DNA from: Flavobacterium proteolyticum | GTDB lineage: Bacteria; Bacteroidota; Bacteroidia; Flavobacteriales; Flavobacteriaceae | Direction: 5' to 3' | Assembly (NCBI RefSeq): GCF_015223105.1 | Contig: NZ_JADFTZ010000004.1 | Location: 62,001-126,000, forward strand | Length of the DNA stretch: 64,000 bases | Shown here: positions 20,719 through 31,500 of the stretch, piece by piece | Layout: every line of letters starts with the position of its first letter | How positions within the stretch are numbered: the stretch's first letter is position 1 | Notes under the pieces: generated by a model | What the model saw: the letters and a program-made list of their open reading frames with translations, nothing else | The model's database searches: none | What the model was told of the DNA's origin: nothing | Made by a program: the position numbers and the translations under genes

Positions 20719-21237
20719 ATGTTTTATAATATTATAAAGAACTTTTTTCTTAAAAAAAATGTTATTAAGCGATTAGCAACTCAAAATTCGTTAGGTTCAA
20801 ACGATAAAGTGTTGACGGTTGGAGTTTTAGTAGACGAAACATATTTCAATGAAACTAGTCAATTAGTGGAGCGAATTGTTTCACAGGGAATTCAAGAAAG
20901 TAATATTTCTATCTTAGTTTATAAAGATAAAATTAAAAAGAAAGAAGTAATAAACGAACCTTTTTTGTCTTTAAAAAATATTTCGATTTCAGGAGAAATT
21001 GATAAAAAAGAAGTGAACGACTTTATTAATACATCGTTTGATTTATTAATTAATTATTACGACGTTAATAAAAGTGGATTGTTACTGTTGTCAACAAAAT
21101 CAAAGGCTAAATTTAAAGTAGGATTTGATACGGTTGACAAACGAGTGAATCATTTTATCATAAAAACGCTTGTTGAAGATTTTAATGAGTTTGTTTTAGA
21201 GTTGTTTAAATATTTGAAAATTTTAAATAAAATATAA
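20719..21237 (+). CDS. Conserved hypothetical protein (DUF6913-like) upstream of dapA
   Basis: A 172-residue cytoplasmic protein with mixed alpha/beta pattern: VLTVGVLVDETYFNETSQLV, ISILVYKDKIKKKEV, and FDLLINYYDVNKSGLLLLSTKSKAKFKVGFD. This looks like a small Rossmann-type fold, but no catalytic motif is evident. I recall this as a family regularly next to dapA in Flavobacteriaceae (DUF6913), with moderate confidence. It stops 3 bases before dapA and should be in the same transcript. Confidence 0.75.
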   Translation: MFYNIIKNFFLKKNVIKRLATQNSLGSNDKVLTVGVLVDETYFNETSQLVERIVSQGIQESNISILVYKDKIKKKEVINEPFLSLKNISISGEIDKKEVNDFINTSFDLLINYYDVNKSGLLLLSTKSKAKFKVGFDTVDKRVNHFIIKTLVEDFNEFVLELFKYLKILNKI

Positions 21238-21240
21238 AAA

Positions 21241-22119
21241 ATGCAATCATTTATTGGTACAGGTGTTGCTTTAGTTACACCATTTAAAAAAGATTTTTCG
21301 GTTGATGTTGATGCTTTAACTCGAATTGTAAATCATGTAATTGAAGGAGGAGTAGAGTATTTAGTAGTTTTAGGAACTACAGCAGAATCAGCAACGTTAT
21401 CACAGGATGAAAAAGAATTAGTTATCGATACGATTATAAAAGCTAATGCAGGAAGATTACCTTTAGTTTTAGGAGTTGGCGGAAATAATACGCACAAAGT
21501 AGTTGAAGAATTGAAAACAAGAGATTTTTCTCATTTCTCAGCAATTTTATCAGTTTCACCATATTACAACAAACCAACGCAAGAAGGTATTTACCAACAT
21601 TTCAAAGCAGTTGCAGAAGCGTCTCCTATTCCAGTTATTTTGTATAACGTGCCTGGAAGAACAGCAAGTAACATGTTGCCATCAACTGCAATTCGAATTG
21701 CAAATGATTTCAAAAATGTAATCGGAATTAAAGAAGCGGCTGGCGATATTGTACAAGCAATGAAATTAATTCAAACAAAACCAGAAGGATTTTTAGTAAT
21801 TTCTGGCGATGATATGATTACTTTACCAATGGTTTTAGCCGGTGGAGCAGGTGTGATTTCGGTAATTGGAGAAGGTTTTCCAAAAGAATTCTCCGAAATG
21901 GTGCGTTTAGGATTGCAAAGAAAAGTAGATGAAGCGTATAAATTACACTATTTATTAGCAGATAGTATCGATATGATTTTCGAACAAGGAAATCCTGGAG
22001 GAATTAAAGAAGTCTTTAAAGCATTAGGATTATCGGAGAATACAGTTCGATTGCCACTTGTAAACGTAAATGAAGATTTAGCTACAAGATTGCATAATTT
22101 TACAAGAAAATTAAGTTAA
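21241..22119 (+). CDS. dapA: 4-hydroxy-tetrahydrodipicolinate synthase
   Basis: 292 residues. It condenses pyruvate with aspartate semialdehyde, the first committed step to diaminopimelate and lysine. The signature [10 protein letters not shown] binds pyruvate, [11 protein letters not shown] has the catalytic Tyr, and the Schiff-base lysine is in [28 protein letters not shown] is also typical. It supplies the pathway that ends with lysA at 5324-6529, and diaminopimelate for peptidoglycan. It is 3 bases after the DUF6913-like gene. Confidence 0.96.
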   Translation: MQSFIGTGVALVTPFKKDFSVDVDALTRIVNHVIEGGVEYLVVLGTTAESATLSQDEKELVIDTIIKANAGRLPLVLGVGGNNTHKVVEELKTRDFSHFSAILSVSPYYNKPTQEGIYQHFKAVAEASPIPVILYNVPGRTASNMLPSTAIRIANDFKNVIGIKEAAGDIVQAMKLIQTKPEGFLVISGDDMITLPMVLAGGAGVISVIGEGFPKEFSEMVRLGLQRKVDEAYKLHYLLADSIDMIFEQGNPGGIKEVFKALGLSENTVRLPLVNVNEDLATRLHNFTRKLS

Positions 22120-22151
22120 AAAAAAGATTTTTATAGTAATTAAATAATGCC

Positions 22152-22159
22152 TAAATTTG
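22152..22159 (+). promoter_or_regulatory. Promoter -7 box of bamD
   Basis: TAAATTTG matches TAnnTTTG exactly, 57 bases ahead of the bamD ATG. The -33 element is weak. Confidence 0.5.
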
Positions 22160-22216
22160 CAGTTGCTTTTTAGGTGACATCTTATTGATGTTTATAAAGA
22201 AAAAATATAAAGCCAA

Positions 22217-23023
22217 ATGAATAAATTTTTTAGTTTCCTTATTCTTACCATTTTATTGGTGTCATGTAGTCCTTATCAAAAGGCTTTAAAATCAGATGAT
22301 GTTGATTTGAAAGCTGCTGTTGCTAATAGAATGTATGAAAGGGGTAAATATGAAAAATCACTTCGTTTATATGAGCAAGTAGCACCAGCATATAAAGGGA
22401 AACCAACATCAGAAGCTTTTTTTTATAATTATTCAAAAGCGTTATATAATACCAAACAATATTATTTAGCTGGATATCAATTTGAAAATTATGTTGTTTC
22501 ATATCCAAAAAGTGATAAAAGAGAAGAAGCAAGTTTTTTAGCGGCTGAGTGTTTTTATAAATTGTCACCAGCGTATAGTTTGGATCAGTCGGATACTGAA
22601 AAGGCATTAGATAAGATGCAAAGATTCATAGATAATTATCCTGAATCTCAGTACATCGCTACCGCAAATGGATATGTTAAAGATTTAAGAGAAAAACAAG
22701 AAAAGAAAGCGTTTGAAATAGCGAAGCAATATCATAAAATTGCAGATTATCGATTAGAGTATAATGCCGCTCTAAAGAGTTTGGAAAATTTCATTGCAGA
22801 CTATCCAGGTACACCTTACAAGGAAGAAGCTATGTTTTTGAGATTTGATACTGCATATCGTTTTGCTAAAAATAGTATCGATTTAAAAAAAGCTGAACGT
22901 TACAATGCTGCTAAATCATTATACAATAGTTTGATTAAATTTAAGCCTAATACAAAATTTAAAGAAGAAGCTGATAAAATATTGGCCGATATTGAACAAG
23001 AATTAAAACAATTTTCTAAATAA
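22217..23023 (+). CDS. bamD: Outer-membrane protein assembly factor BamD
   Basis: A 268-residue lipoprotein (MNKFFSFLILTILLVSCSPYQ, lipobox VSCS). The rest is a series of TPR-like helix pairs: RGKYEKSLRLYEQVAPAYKG, YYLAGYQFENYVVSYPKSDK, ALDKMQRFIDNYPESQY and ALKSLENFIADYPGTPY, the repeated pattern of BamD. It is the essential partner of BamA for inserting beta-barrels into the outer membrane. It heads a run bamD-rpoZ-coaBC-porD-recN with short spacers, typical of Bacteroidota. Confidence 0.93.
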   Translation: MNKFFSFLILTILLVSCSPYQKALKSDDVDLKAAVANRMYERGKYEKSLRLYEQVAPAYKGKPTSEAFFYNYSKALYNTKQYYLAGYQFENYVVSYPKSDKREEASFLAAECFYKLSPAYSLDQSDTEKALDKMQRFIDNYPESQYIATANGYVKDLREKQEKKAFEIAKQYHKIADYRLEYNAALKSLENFIADYPGTPYKEEAMFLRFDTAYRFAKNSIDLKKAERYNAAKSLYNSLIKFKPNTKFKEEADKILADIEQELKQFSK

Positions 23024-23032
23024 AAGTAAATC

Positions 23033-23347
23033 ATGGATTTAAAGAAAACAAATGCTCCTGTAAACACTATTACTTACAACAAAAGTAAATTAGAAGAGCC
23101 TACTGGAAACATTTATGAAGCGATTACTATCATGGCAAAACGTGCTAACCAAATCAATACTGAAATTAAAAAAGAATTGATTGAAAAATTAGAAGAGTTT
23201 GCTACATATAACGATAGTTTAGAGGAAGTTTTTGAAAACAAAGAGCAAATTGAAGTTTCAAAATTCTATGAAAAATTACCTAAGCCACATGCTTTAGCTG
23301 TACAAGAGTGGGAAGAGGGGAAAATCTATTACAGAGAAGCTAAATAA
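23033..23347 (+). CDS. rpoZ: RNA polymerase omega subunit (Bacteroidota type)
   Basis: 104 residues. The region EPTGNIYEAITIMAKRANQI is the core omega motif that clamps the beta' C-terminus. The N-terminal DLKKTNAPVNTITYN and the C-terminal KPHALAVQEWEEGKIYYRE extension are those of Bacteroidota omega proteins. It lies between bamD and coaBC with spacers of 9 and 6 bases. Confidence 0.9.
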   Translation: MDLKKTNAPVNTITYNKSKLEEPTGNIYEAITIMAKRANQINTEIKKELIEKLEEFATYNDSLEEVFENKEQIEVSKFYEKLPKPHALAVQEWEEGKIYYREAK

Positions 23348-23353
23348 ATCAAT

Positions 23354-24565
23354 ATGTCTGTTTTAAGCGGTAAAAAAATCTTGCTAGGTATATCTGGTGG
23401 TATAGCTGCTTATAAAACAGCCAACTTGGTTAGATTATTCATAAAAGCAGGCGCACAAGTACAAGTTGTAATGTCGCCTGCTTCTTTGCATTTTGTTACG
23501 CCACTTACTTTGGCAACCCTTTCCAAGAACCCAGTTTATTCTACTTTCTACAACGAAGAAGAAGGAAATGGGGAATGGAATAATCACGTAGAATTAGGAT
23601 TATGGGCTGATTTAATGCTTGTGGCTCCAGCTACAGCAAATACCCTTTCTAAAATGGCAAATGGAAATTGCGATAATTTATTAATTGCAACTTATCTCTC
23701 TGCTAAATGTCCTGTCTATTTCGCACCTGCAATGGATTTGGATATGTACAAACATCCTTCTACTTTGGATAGTTTTCACAAGTTAAAATCATTTGGAAAT
23801 ATTATAATTCCTGCTGAAAGTGGAGAATTAGCAAGTGGTTTGTCTGGTGAAGGAAGAATGGCAGAACCTGAAAATATTTTTTCGTTTCTGGAACGTGATT
23901 TACTAGAAAAATTACCACTTAAAGGAAAGAAAATTTTAATTACCGCTGGTCCAACCTATGAAGCTATTGACCCTGTGCGTTTTATTGGAAATCATTCTTC
24001 AGGTAAAATGGGATTTGATATTGCAAATGAAGCGGCAAATAAAGGAGCAGAAGTTATTCTAGTAACTGGACCAACACATCTGAATGTACAAAATTCAGCT
24101 ATTAAATTAATTCGAGTAACATCGGCACAAGAAATGTACGATGCTTGTCATGAATTTTATAATAGCGTTGATGTCGCTATTGCAGCAGCAGCTGTTGCAG
24201 ATTATCGACCAAAAAATGTTGCCGAACAGAAAATAAAAAAGAATGAAGCAACGTTCTCTATAGAGCTAGAAAAAACAAAAGATATTTTAGCTTCTTTAGG
24301 TGAACAAAAGGAAAATCAATTCTTAATTGGATTTGCATTAGAAACTGAGAATGAAATTGAACATGCAAAGCAAAAAATCCAGAAAAAAAACTTAGATTTG
24401 ATAGTTTTAAATTCTTTAAATGATAAAGGAGCTGGTTTTGGAATGCCAACTAACAAAGTAACTTTTATCTCAAAAGATTTTACTATTGAACCTAAAGAAT
24501 TAAAATCTAAAGAAGAAGTAGCTCAAGATATTATTAATAAAGTAATTCAATTTTATGATGCGTAA
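23354..24565 (+). CDS. coaBC: Bifunctional phosphopantothenoylcysteine decarboxylase / phosphopantothenate-cysteine ligase
   Basis: 403 residues, two steps of CoA synthesis. The N-terminal flavoprotein CoaC has LLGISGGIAAYKTANLVR, the active-site His region NNHVELGLWADL and the substrate clamp MANGNCDNLL. The C-terminal CoaB begins near residue 195 with KILITAGPTYEAIDPVRFI and contains AAAAVADYRPKNVAEQKIKK. Both halves look complete. coaE, the last CoA step, is at 33408 in the same window. The last codons overlap the porD start. Confidence 0.96.
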   Translation: MSVLSGKKILLGISGGIAAYKTANLVRLFIKAGAQVQVVMSPASLHFVTPLTLATLSKNPVYSTFYNEEEGNGEWNNHVELGLWADLMLVAPATANTLSKMANGNCDNLLIATYLSAKCPVYFAPAMDLDMYKHPSTLDSFHKLKSFGNIIIPAESGELASGLSGEGRMAEPENIFSFLERDLLEKLPLKGKKILITAGPTYEAIDPVRFIGNHSSGKMGFDIANEAANKGAEVILVTGPTHLNVQNSAIKLIRVTSAQEMYDACHEFYNSVDVAIAAAAVADYRPKNVAEQKIKKNEATFSIELEKTKDILASLGEQKENQFLIGFALETENEIEHAKQKIQKKNLDLIVLNSLNDKGAGFGMPTNKVTFISKDFTIEPKELKSKEEVAQDIINKVIQFYDA

Positions 24566-25448
24566 AGTATTACTAGTAGTGGTTTTCTTGTTTTCATTAG
24601 TTAATGTGTTTTCACAAGAACTAAAAGCAACGGTATCTGTTAATTACCAACAAGTAGCGAATGGTAACCCACAACTTTTTAAAAATCTTGAAACTCAGGT
24701 TAAAGAATTTTTGAATACCACAAAATGGACTACTAAAGAATATACTGATGTAGAAAAAATAGAATGTAACTTCTTTATCAATGTAACATCCTACGGCTCT
24801 AATGTTTTTGAAGCAACATTACAAGTACAATCTTCAAGGCCAGTTCTAAACTCTACTTTAGTAACGCCAATTTTAAACATAAACGACAAAAATTTCACTT
24901 TTCGATTTATCGAATTTGAAACTATGATTTACGATCAAAACTCGTTTAATTCCAACTTGGTTTCTGTGTTAGCATTTTATTCTAATATGATTATTGGAAT
25001 GGATATGGATTCTTTTGCTTTAAATGGTGGTTCAAAATATTTAGAAGTAGCTTCAAATATTGTTAACTTAGCTCAATCTAGTGGATATAAAGGATGGTCA
25101 CAGTCTGAAGGAAATAATAACAATCGTTATTTTTTAATTTCTGATATGTTATCAACCACTTTTGCCCCTTTTAGAAAAACCCTTTATGAGTATCATAGAC
25201 AAGGTTTAGACATCATGAGTGACGATGTAAAAAAAGGAAAAGAAAATATTGCAAATTCAATTGAAATACTTGCGGAAATTCAAAAAACTAGACCAAATTC
25301 ATTGTTAGTCCGAACATTTTTTGATGCTAAAGGAGATGAATTAGTTTCTATTTTCTCTGGTGGACCACAAACTAATAACACTAAATTACTAGAAACTTTA
25401 AATAGAATTTCTCCTCTTAATTCTCAAAAGTGGAATAAAATAAGGTAG
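24555..25448 (+). CDS. porD: Type IX secretion protein PorD (DUF4835)
   Basis: A 297-residue exported protein: signal peptide MRKVLLVVVFLFSLVNVFSQ, then ELKATVSVNYQQVANGNPQLF, IECNFFINVTSYGSNVFEATLQVQS and SVLAFYSNMIIGMDMDSFALNGG, all features of DUF4835. PorD of Porphyromonas gingivalis, a protein needed for type IX secretion, belongs to this family. A second ATG follows the first directly (24558) and is equally possible. The position between coaBC and recN is conserved in the phylum. It fits with the T9SS cargo proteins at 536 and 28566. Confidence 0.85.
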   Translation: MMRKVLLVVVFLFSLVNVFSQELKATVSVNYQQVANGNPQLFKNLETQVKEFLNTTKWTTKEYTDVEKIECNFFINVTSYGSNVFEATLQVQSSRPVLNSTLVTPILNINDKNFTFRFIEFETMIYDQNSFNSNLVSVLAFYSNMIIGMDMDSFALNGGSKYLEVASNIVNLAQSSGYKGWSQSEGNNNNRYFLISDMLSTTFAPFRKTLYEYHRQGLDIMSDDVKKGKENIANSIEILAEIQKTRPNSLLVRTFFDAKGDELVSIFSGGPQTNNTKLLETLNRISPLNSQKWNKIR

Positions 25449-25475
25449 TTCAATCGCTTAATGAATATTTAACTT

Positions 25476-27128
25476 ATGTTGCTTTCACTTTCCATAAAAA
25501 ATTATGCGTTAATCGAATCGCTTGAAACTGATTTTTCCAATCAGTTTTCTGTTATTACAGGAGAAACAGGTGCCGGAAAATCAATTCTTCTTGGTGCTTT
25601 AGGTTTGGTTTTAGGAAATAGAGCCGATTTAACTTCTTTAAAAGATAAAGAGCAAAAATGCATTATCGAAGCACAATTTGCTATTTCTAATTATAATCTT
25701 CAATCTTTTTTTGAGGATAATGACATGGATTATGAAGATAAAACCATCATTAGAAGAGAAATTTTACCTTCTGGAAAATCGCGTGCTTTTGTAAATGATA
25801 GTCCAGTAAATCTTCAAGAATTGCAAGAATTAGGTGCGATGTTGTTAGATATTCATTCCCAACATCAAACCAGAGAACTTACAGAAGAAAACTACCAAAT
25901 AGATATTTTAGATGCGGTTGCCAATAATGGAGAATTCGTAAATTCATATAAGAATTCATTAGCTGATTTCAAATTGACTCAAAAGGAGTTGAAACAATTC
26001 GTTTCTGAAAAAGAAGCTTTAATTAAAGAATATGAATACAATTCTTTTTTACTAAACGAACTTTTAGCTGCCAATTTAGTTGAAGGCGAACAAGAATCAT
26101 TAGAGCAAGAGTTAGAACAACTTAGCAATGTTGAGTTTATAAAAGAAAATTTCGACCGAATATTAGCTATTGCCAATGAAGAGCAAGTAGGAGCTATTGT
26201 AAACTTGAAGGAAATCAAATTTGCACTTCAAAAAGTGGCTGCTTTTTCTAATTCAAATGCACAATTATTAGAACGTTTGACGAGTAGTTTACTCGAAATT
26301 GAAGATATTATTTCGGAATGCGAACAAAGTAATGAAAAGATTTTAGCCGATCCTGAGCGATTAGAATTGGTAAATACAAAACTACAAACCATCTATAATT
26401 TACAGAAGAAACATCAAGTGCAAACGATTTCCGAATTGTTGGTAATTCAAAACGAGTTGGATGCAAAAGTTATTCGTGTTGATGATTTGGATGGTACCAT
26501 TAATAAATTACAATCTGAATTAAATTCGAAACAACAAAAAGTTGATGAAATAGCAAAATCGATTTCTGAAAACAGAAAGAAAACCGCTCCAATTTTAATT
26601 GAAAAAATTAAAGCAATTTTATCACAACTAGGAATGTTGGAAGCTAATTTTCAAATCGAAATCAATCATACCGATTCTTATAATACAAAAGGAAAAGATG
26701 AAGTGGTTTTACTATTCTCGGCAAATAAAGGAACGAGTTTTGGTTTGTTAAAAAAAGTAGCTTCAGGAGGAGAAATGTCGCGAATCATGTTGGCAATAAA
26801 AGCCATTTTAGCGAATTATTCCAAACTACCAACCATCATTTTTGATGAGATTGACACAGGTGTTTCGGGAGAAATTGCCATTAAAATGGGTGAAATAATG
26901 AAAGATATGAGTGCTTCTATGCAAGTATTTGCCATTACGCATTTACCACAAATTGCAGCTAAAGGAAATTCTCATTACAAGGTTTCAAAACGAAATGTAG
27001 GTGAAACTACAATTTCAGAATTAAATTTGTTAACATCAGAAGAAAGAATCCAACAAATAGCCGAAATGTTATCCGGAAAAGATATTACCGATTCGGCTTT
27101 ACAACACGCAAAAGCTTTGTTGAATTAA
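25476..27128 (+). CDS. recN: DNA repair protein RecN
   Basis: A 550-residue SMC-like ATPase of double-strand-break repair. Walker A is in ITGETGAGKSILLGALGLVLG near the N-terminus; a long coiled-coil region runs from about residue 150 to 370 (rich in Glu, Gln and Leu); the ABC signature is VASGGEMSRIMLAIK, and Walker B with the D-loop is TIIFDEIDTGVSGEIA, followed by FAITHLPQIAA. Length and motif order are standard. It starts 27 bases after porD. Confidence 0.96.
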   Translation: MLLSLSIKNYALIESLETDFSNQFSVITGETGAGKSILLGALGLVLGNRADLTSLKDKEQKCIIEAQFAISNYNLQSFFEDNDMDYEDKTIIRREILPSGKSRAFVNDSPVNLQELQELGAMLLDIHSQHQTRELTEENYQIDILDAVANNGEFVNSYKNSLADFKLTQKELKQFVSEKEALIKEYEYNSFLLNELLAANLVEGEQESLEQELEQLSNVEFIKENFDRILAIANEEQVGAIVNLKEIKFALQKVAAFSNSNAQLLERLTSSLLEIEDIISECEQSNEKILADPERLELVNTKLQTIYNLQKKHQVQTISELLVIQNELDAKVIRVDDLDGTINKLQSELNSKQQKVDEIAKSISENRKKTAPILIEKIKAILSQLGMLEANFQIEINHTDSYNTKGKDEVVLLFSANKGTSFGLLKKVASGGEMSRIMLAIKAILANYSKLPTIIFDEIDTGVSGEIAIKMGEIMKDMSASMQVFAITHLPQIAAKGNSHYKVSKRNVGETTISELNLLTSEERIQQIAEMLSGKDITDSALQHAKALLN

Positions 27129-27147
27129 TTTTTTAAAGTACTTTTGC
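27116..27147 (+). promoter_or_regulatory. Promoter of fabV
   Basis: TTTG (27116-27119), 20 bases, TACTTTTG (27140-27147), overlapping the end of recN and lying 45 bases before the fabV ATG. Confidence 0.6.
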
Positions 27148-27192
27148 TTACTATTTTAAACGAGAACAAACCAATTATAAAAATAGAATAAG

Positions 27193-28383
27193 ATGATTAT
27201 TGAACCAAGAATGCGAGGATTTATTTGTTTGACAGCTCATCCAAAAGGTTGTGAACAAAATGTAAAAAATCAAATTGAATATGTAAAATCGAAAGGAAAA
27301 ATCAACGGACCAAAGAGAGTTTTAGTAATTGGAGCTTCAACAGGTTTTGGTTTGGCTTCAAGAATTACAAGTGCTTTTGGTTCTGATGCAGCAACTATTG
27401 GTGTGTTTTTTGAAAAAGAACCTTCAGAAGGCAAAACAGCTTCTCCAGGATGGTACAATTCAGCCGCTTTTGAAGTGGAAGCTCAAAAAGCAGGATTGTA
27501 TGCAAAAAGTATCAATGGTGATGCATTCTCAAACGAAGTAAAACAACAAACTATCGATATGATTAAGGCGGATTTAGGTCAGGTTGATTTAATCATCTAT
27601 AGTTTAGCTTCTCCAGTGCGTCAACATCCAGTAACTGGTGTTCTACATCGTTCAACTTTAAAACCAATTGGAAGTACTTTTACTAATAAGACAGTTGATT
27701 TTCATACAGGAAATGTAACTAGTGTTTCAATCGAACCAGCTAACGAAGAAGATATTGCAAACACAGTTGTTGTAATGGGTGGTGAAGACTGGTCAATGTG
27801 GATGGATGCTTTAAAAGGTGCAGGAGTTTTAGCAGAAAGAGCAACTACAATTGCTTATTCTTACATAGGACCTGAGGTAACTGAAGCAGTTTACAGAAAA
27901 GGAACTATCGGAAGAGCAAAAGATCATTTAGAAGCAACAGCTTTTGAAATTACAGAGAAGTTAAAAGATATTAATGGAAAAGGATATGTTTCAGTAAACA
28001 AAGCGTTAGTAACTCAGGCAAGTTCGGCAATTCCTGTAATTCCATTATATATTTCATTGCTATACAAAATAATGAAAGCTGAAGGAATTCATGAAGGTTG
28101 TATTGAGCAAATCCAACGTTTGTATGCGGATAGATTGTACACTGGAAATGCAGTTCCAACGGACGATAAAGGAAGAATCCGTATCGATGATTGGGAAATG
28201 AGAACTGATGTTCAAGAAAAAATTGCTAAACTTTGGGGAGAATCAACTACAGAAACTTTAGTAGAACTAGGAGATTTAGCAGGATATAAGCAAGATTTCT
28301 TAAATTTATTTGGGTTTGGATTTGACGGTGTTGATTACGAAGCGGATACTAATGAAATGGTAATGGTGCCAAGTATTAAATAA
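27193..28383 (+). CDS. fabV: Enoyl-ACP (trans-2-enoyl-CoA) reductase FabV
   Basis: A 396-residue NADH-dependent reductase of the last step of the fatty-acid elongation cycle. The N-terminus MIIEPRMRGFICLTAHPKGC, the nucleotide loop GASTGFGLASRI, YSLASPVRQHP, and the catalytic stretch AYSYIGPEVTEAVYRKGTIG with Tyr and a downstream Lys in RAKDHLE are all characteristic. FabV enzymes are little inhibited by triclosan. A FabK-like flavoprotein is encoded at 2152. It has its own promoter and terminator. Confidence 0.96.
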   Translation: MIIEPRMRGFICLTAHPKGCEQNVKNQIEYVKSKGKINGPKRVLVIGASTGFGLASRITSAFGSDAATIGVFFEKEPSEGKTASPGWYNSAAFEVEAQKAGLYAKSINGDAFSNEVKQQTIDMIKADLGQVDLIIYSLASPVRQHPVTGVLHRSTLKPIGSTFTNKTVDFHTGNVTSVSIEPANEEDIANTVVVMGGEDWSMWMDALKGAGVLAERATTIAYSYIGPEVTEAVYRKGTIGRAKDHLEATAFEITEKLKDINGKGYVSVNKALVTQASSAIPVIPLYISLLYKIMKAEGIHEGCIEQIQRLYADRLYTGNAVPTDDKGRIRIDDWEMRTDVQEKIAKLWGESTTETLVELGDLAGYKQDFLNLFGFGFDGVDYEADTNEMVMVPSIK

Positions 28384-28411
28384 TTAACACATTTTACATA
28401 AAAATTGTTAT

Positions 28412-28440
28412 AAAACCCTGACTTAGTTAGGGTTTTATTG
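28412..28440 (+). terminator. Terminator after fabV
   Basis: AAAACCCT (28413-28420) pairs with AGGGTTTT (28429-28436) around a GACTTAGT-type loop, followed by ATTGTTTTTA. Confidence 0.8.
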
Positions 28441-28510
28441 TTTTTATCGGTTTTTTTTGTTTTTCGTCGATTTTTTTTTCGTATAGTTTTTTTGATTTTT
28501 TTTTTAACTT

Positions 28511-28538
28511 TTGAGGTATAATTAAATCATTAAATTTG
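28511..28538 (+). promoter_or_regulatory. Promoter of the large surface protein gene
   Basis: TTG (28511-28513), 17 bases, TAAATTTG (28531-28538), ending 27 bases before the ATG. The rest of the spacer from 28441 is a T-rich tract without other visible signals. Confidence 0.65.
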
Positions 28539-28565
28539 TTTTAACATAACTTAAAATATAAATAC

Positions 28566-31500
28566 ATGAAAAAAATTACTTTATGGTTGTTTTTCGCTCT
28601 TTTAACCTGTTGGCAATTAAATGCACAAACGTGTAGCCAAACATTTACAGCTACAGGACAAGACGATGACCCAACAGTTTTAACAATTAATGCGGCAGAC
28701 ATAACTTGTTATGGAGCTAATCCATTAACTAGTTTAAGATTAATAAATCCAGCAGGAAGTTTAACTTCTGGTTTTTGTACTGCTGATGGTTCGAGTTGGT
28801 ATGGCTTTGATTTATCAATTGATGGTGGACCAATTATTACAGGTTGTGCGGCAGCTTTCAATAATTTAGACATAACAGGGTTCACTACTTTAACAATTAC
28901 TTCACATGATGATGATGTTTACTCAGATGGAGTAACTATAACAATAGGTGTAGAGGCTACTTTTGTGCCTATGACACCACCATCTTGTGTGACAGTGTCG
29001 TCTCCAGTAAATGGAGCTATTAATGTGAGCTCAAGTGTTGTGTCATGGCCAGCTGCTTCAGGTGGTGCAACAGGTTATAGGCTAAGTGTTGGATCTTCAC
29101 CTAGCGCTACAGATGTTTTAAATAATTTTGATGTAGGTAATGTACTTTCTTATTCATTAACTGGTCTAGTAGGAGGTTCAACTTATTATGTTACGGTTTT
29201 TCCTTACAACTTAAATGGTGCAGCAACAGGATGTGTTGAGAGTAACTTTACGACATGTGATGTTTTTACAGTTCCTTTCTTAGAAACTTTTGATTCTACA
29301 TCTTCTTCAGAATCTTGTTGGTCTGTTTTAAATGTAAATGGTGATGGTGATTCTTGGAATACAAATTACTCTAATTCACCAATCACGGGTGATCAATCTG
29401 CAAACATATATACTGACTTTAATGGTGGAGCAAATGACGATTGGTTGATTTCTCCTCGTATTACTTTATCTGGTAATCAAAGATTAGTTTTTAAATACAA
29501 AGTTCAAAGTTCTTTTGAGCCTAATGATTTTAGAGTGTTGTTATCAACAACTGGAAATGCTCCTGCTAATTTCACTACTGAATTAGCATCTTTGGCAAGT
29601 TATTCTAACACTACACCAGAAACTATGGCTTTAGATTTGAGTGGTGTTTCTGGTGATGTATATTTTGCATGGCATGTTCCTTCTGGAGGTCTTGATGGAT
29701 GGAGAATATACATTGATGATGTAACAGTTGAAGATATTCCTGCTGTTGCTCCTAGTTGTGTTGCTATTACTTCGCCAACTACTGGTGCTATTAATGTAAT
29801 GAATTCAATTGTAACATGGGCTAGTGATTTAGATGCTACTGGTTACAGAATAAGTGTTGGATCTTCATCAGGTGCAACAGATGTTTTAAATAATTTTGAT
29901 GTTGGTAATGTTTTATCATATTCATTTCCTACAGATCCTGGATCAACATATTACGTAACCGTTTTTCCTTATAATACTTTTGGTCAAGCGACAGGCTGTA
30001 CAGAAATTAACTTTACAACATGTGATGCATTATCTGTGCCTCATTTAGAAACGTTTAGTACTTTTTTACCATCTTGTTGGCAAGCTGCTGATAACGGAAA
30101 CCTAACAACGGGTCCAGATACATTTGGTACTTCAAGTTGGGCCGCTGATGGTTTTGGTAATACAAGTGGTACAGGAGCATTTAAGATTAATATAGACTTT
30201 ACTGGTGACAATGATTGGGTTATTTCTCCAATTGTTAATATACCAGCAGCTGGATACGAATTGAAATTTGATGCTGCTGTTACTCAATGGAATGGAACAG
30301 GTGCTCCAACAACACCATGGGAGGCTGATGATTTTGTTCAAGTCTTGATATCAACATCTGGTTTAAATAACTGGACAGTTTTATACACATACAATAATAC
30401 GAATGTTCCAGCACCAACTGGAGCAACAAATGTGATTAATCTTAATGCATATGCGGGTTTAGATGTTCGTTTTGCTTTTAGAGGAGTAGAAGGTGCTGCT
30501 GATGGTGGAGCTGATGTGGATTTCTTTGTAGATAATTTTGAAGTAAGATTAACTCCGGCGTCAGTACCAGCTTGTGCAACTAATGTTGTAGCAACACCTA
30601 ATGCAACATGTGGTAATTTTGCAAACGCTATTACTTGGGATGCAGTTGCAGGAGCTGATGGTTACAATATAACTATTGGCACAACGACTGGAGGAAATAA
30701 CGTTGCAAATAATGTTAATTTAGGAAACGTATTGTCTTATTCTTTCAGTGGAAATGCTAATACAACTTATTATTTTACAATTTCACCTTATAATGGTGTT
30801 GGGCCAGCTACAGGTTGTTCTGAGGTCTCTTTCACAACAAGCTTAAATGGATGTTTTTGTATTCCTACTTACACAAATGGTGGAACTGGAGATAATATTA
30901 CTAATGTGGTAATTGGTTCTTGGTCTAACGCATCAACTGGTAATGTTACACCTTATTATGAAGATTTTACTACACAACAACCAGCTCCAATCGCTATTCC
31001 TACATTAACTGCGGGTTTAAATTCAACAGTTGCTGTTACAATGGGTACAGATGGGACTCAATATAGTAGAGTTTGGGTTGATTTTAATCAAAACCTAACT
31101 TTTGAACCTTCAGAATCATTTTCTTTAGGAACAAGTGTAGCTGGTGGTGGAACTGCTAACATTGTTGTTAACGTGCCTGCTGGTGCAACTTTAGGAGTTA
31201 CTAGAATGAGAATTAGAGGGGGTGATGATGCTGCTATTCTAAATACACAAGCTTGTGGAGCTTCTTCAAGTACATATGGACAAACAGAAGATTACCTAGT
31301 TAATATATTGCCAACTCCAGCTTGTTTACCTCCAACAGCTTTAAATGCAACTGCTGTAACTTCTTCTTCAGCTAATTTAGGTTGGACAGAAGCAGGAACT
31401 GCAACTGTGTGGGATGTAGAATGGGGAACTTTCGGATTTACTCCAACTGGAACACCAACAATTGCTAATGCTACTAATACACAACCAATTTCGTCATTGA

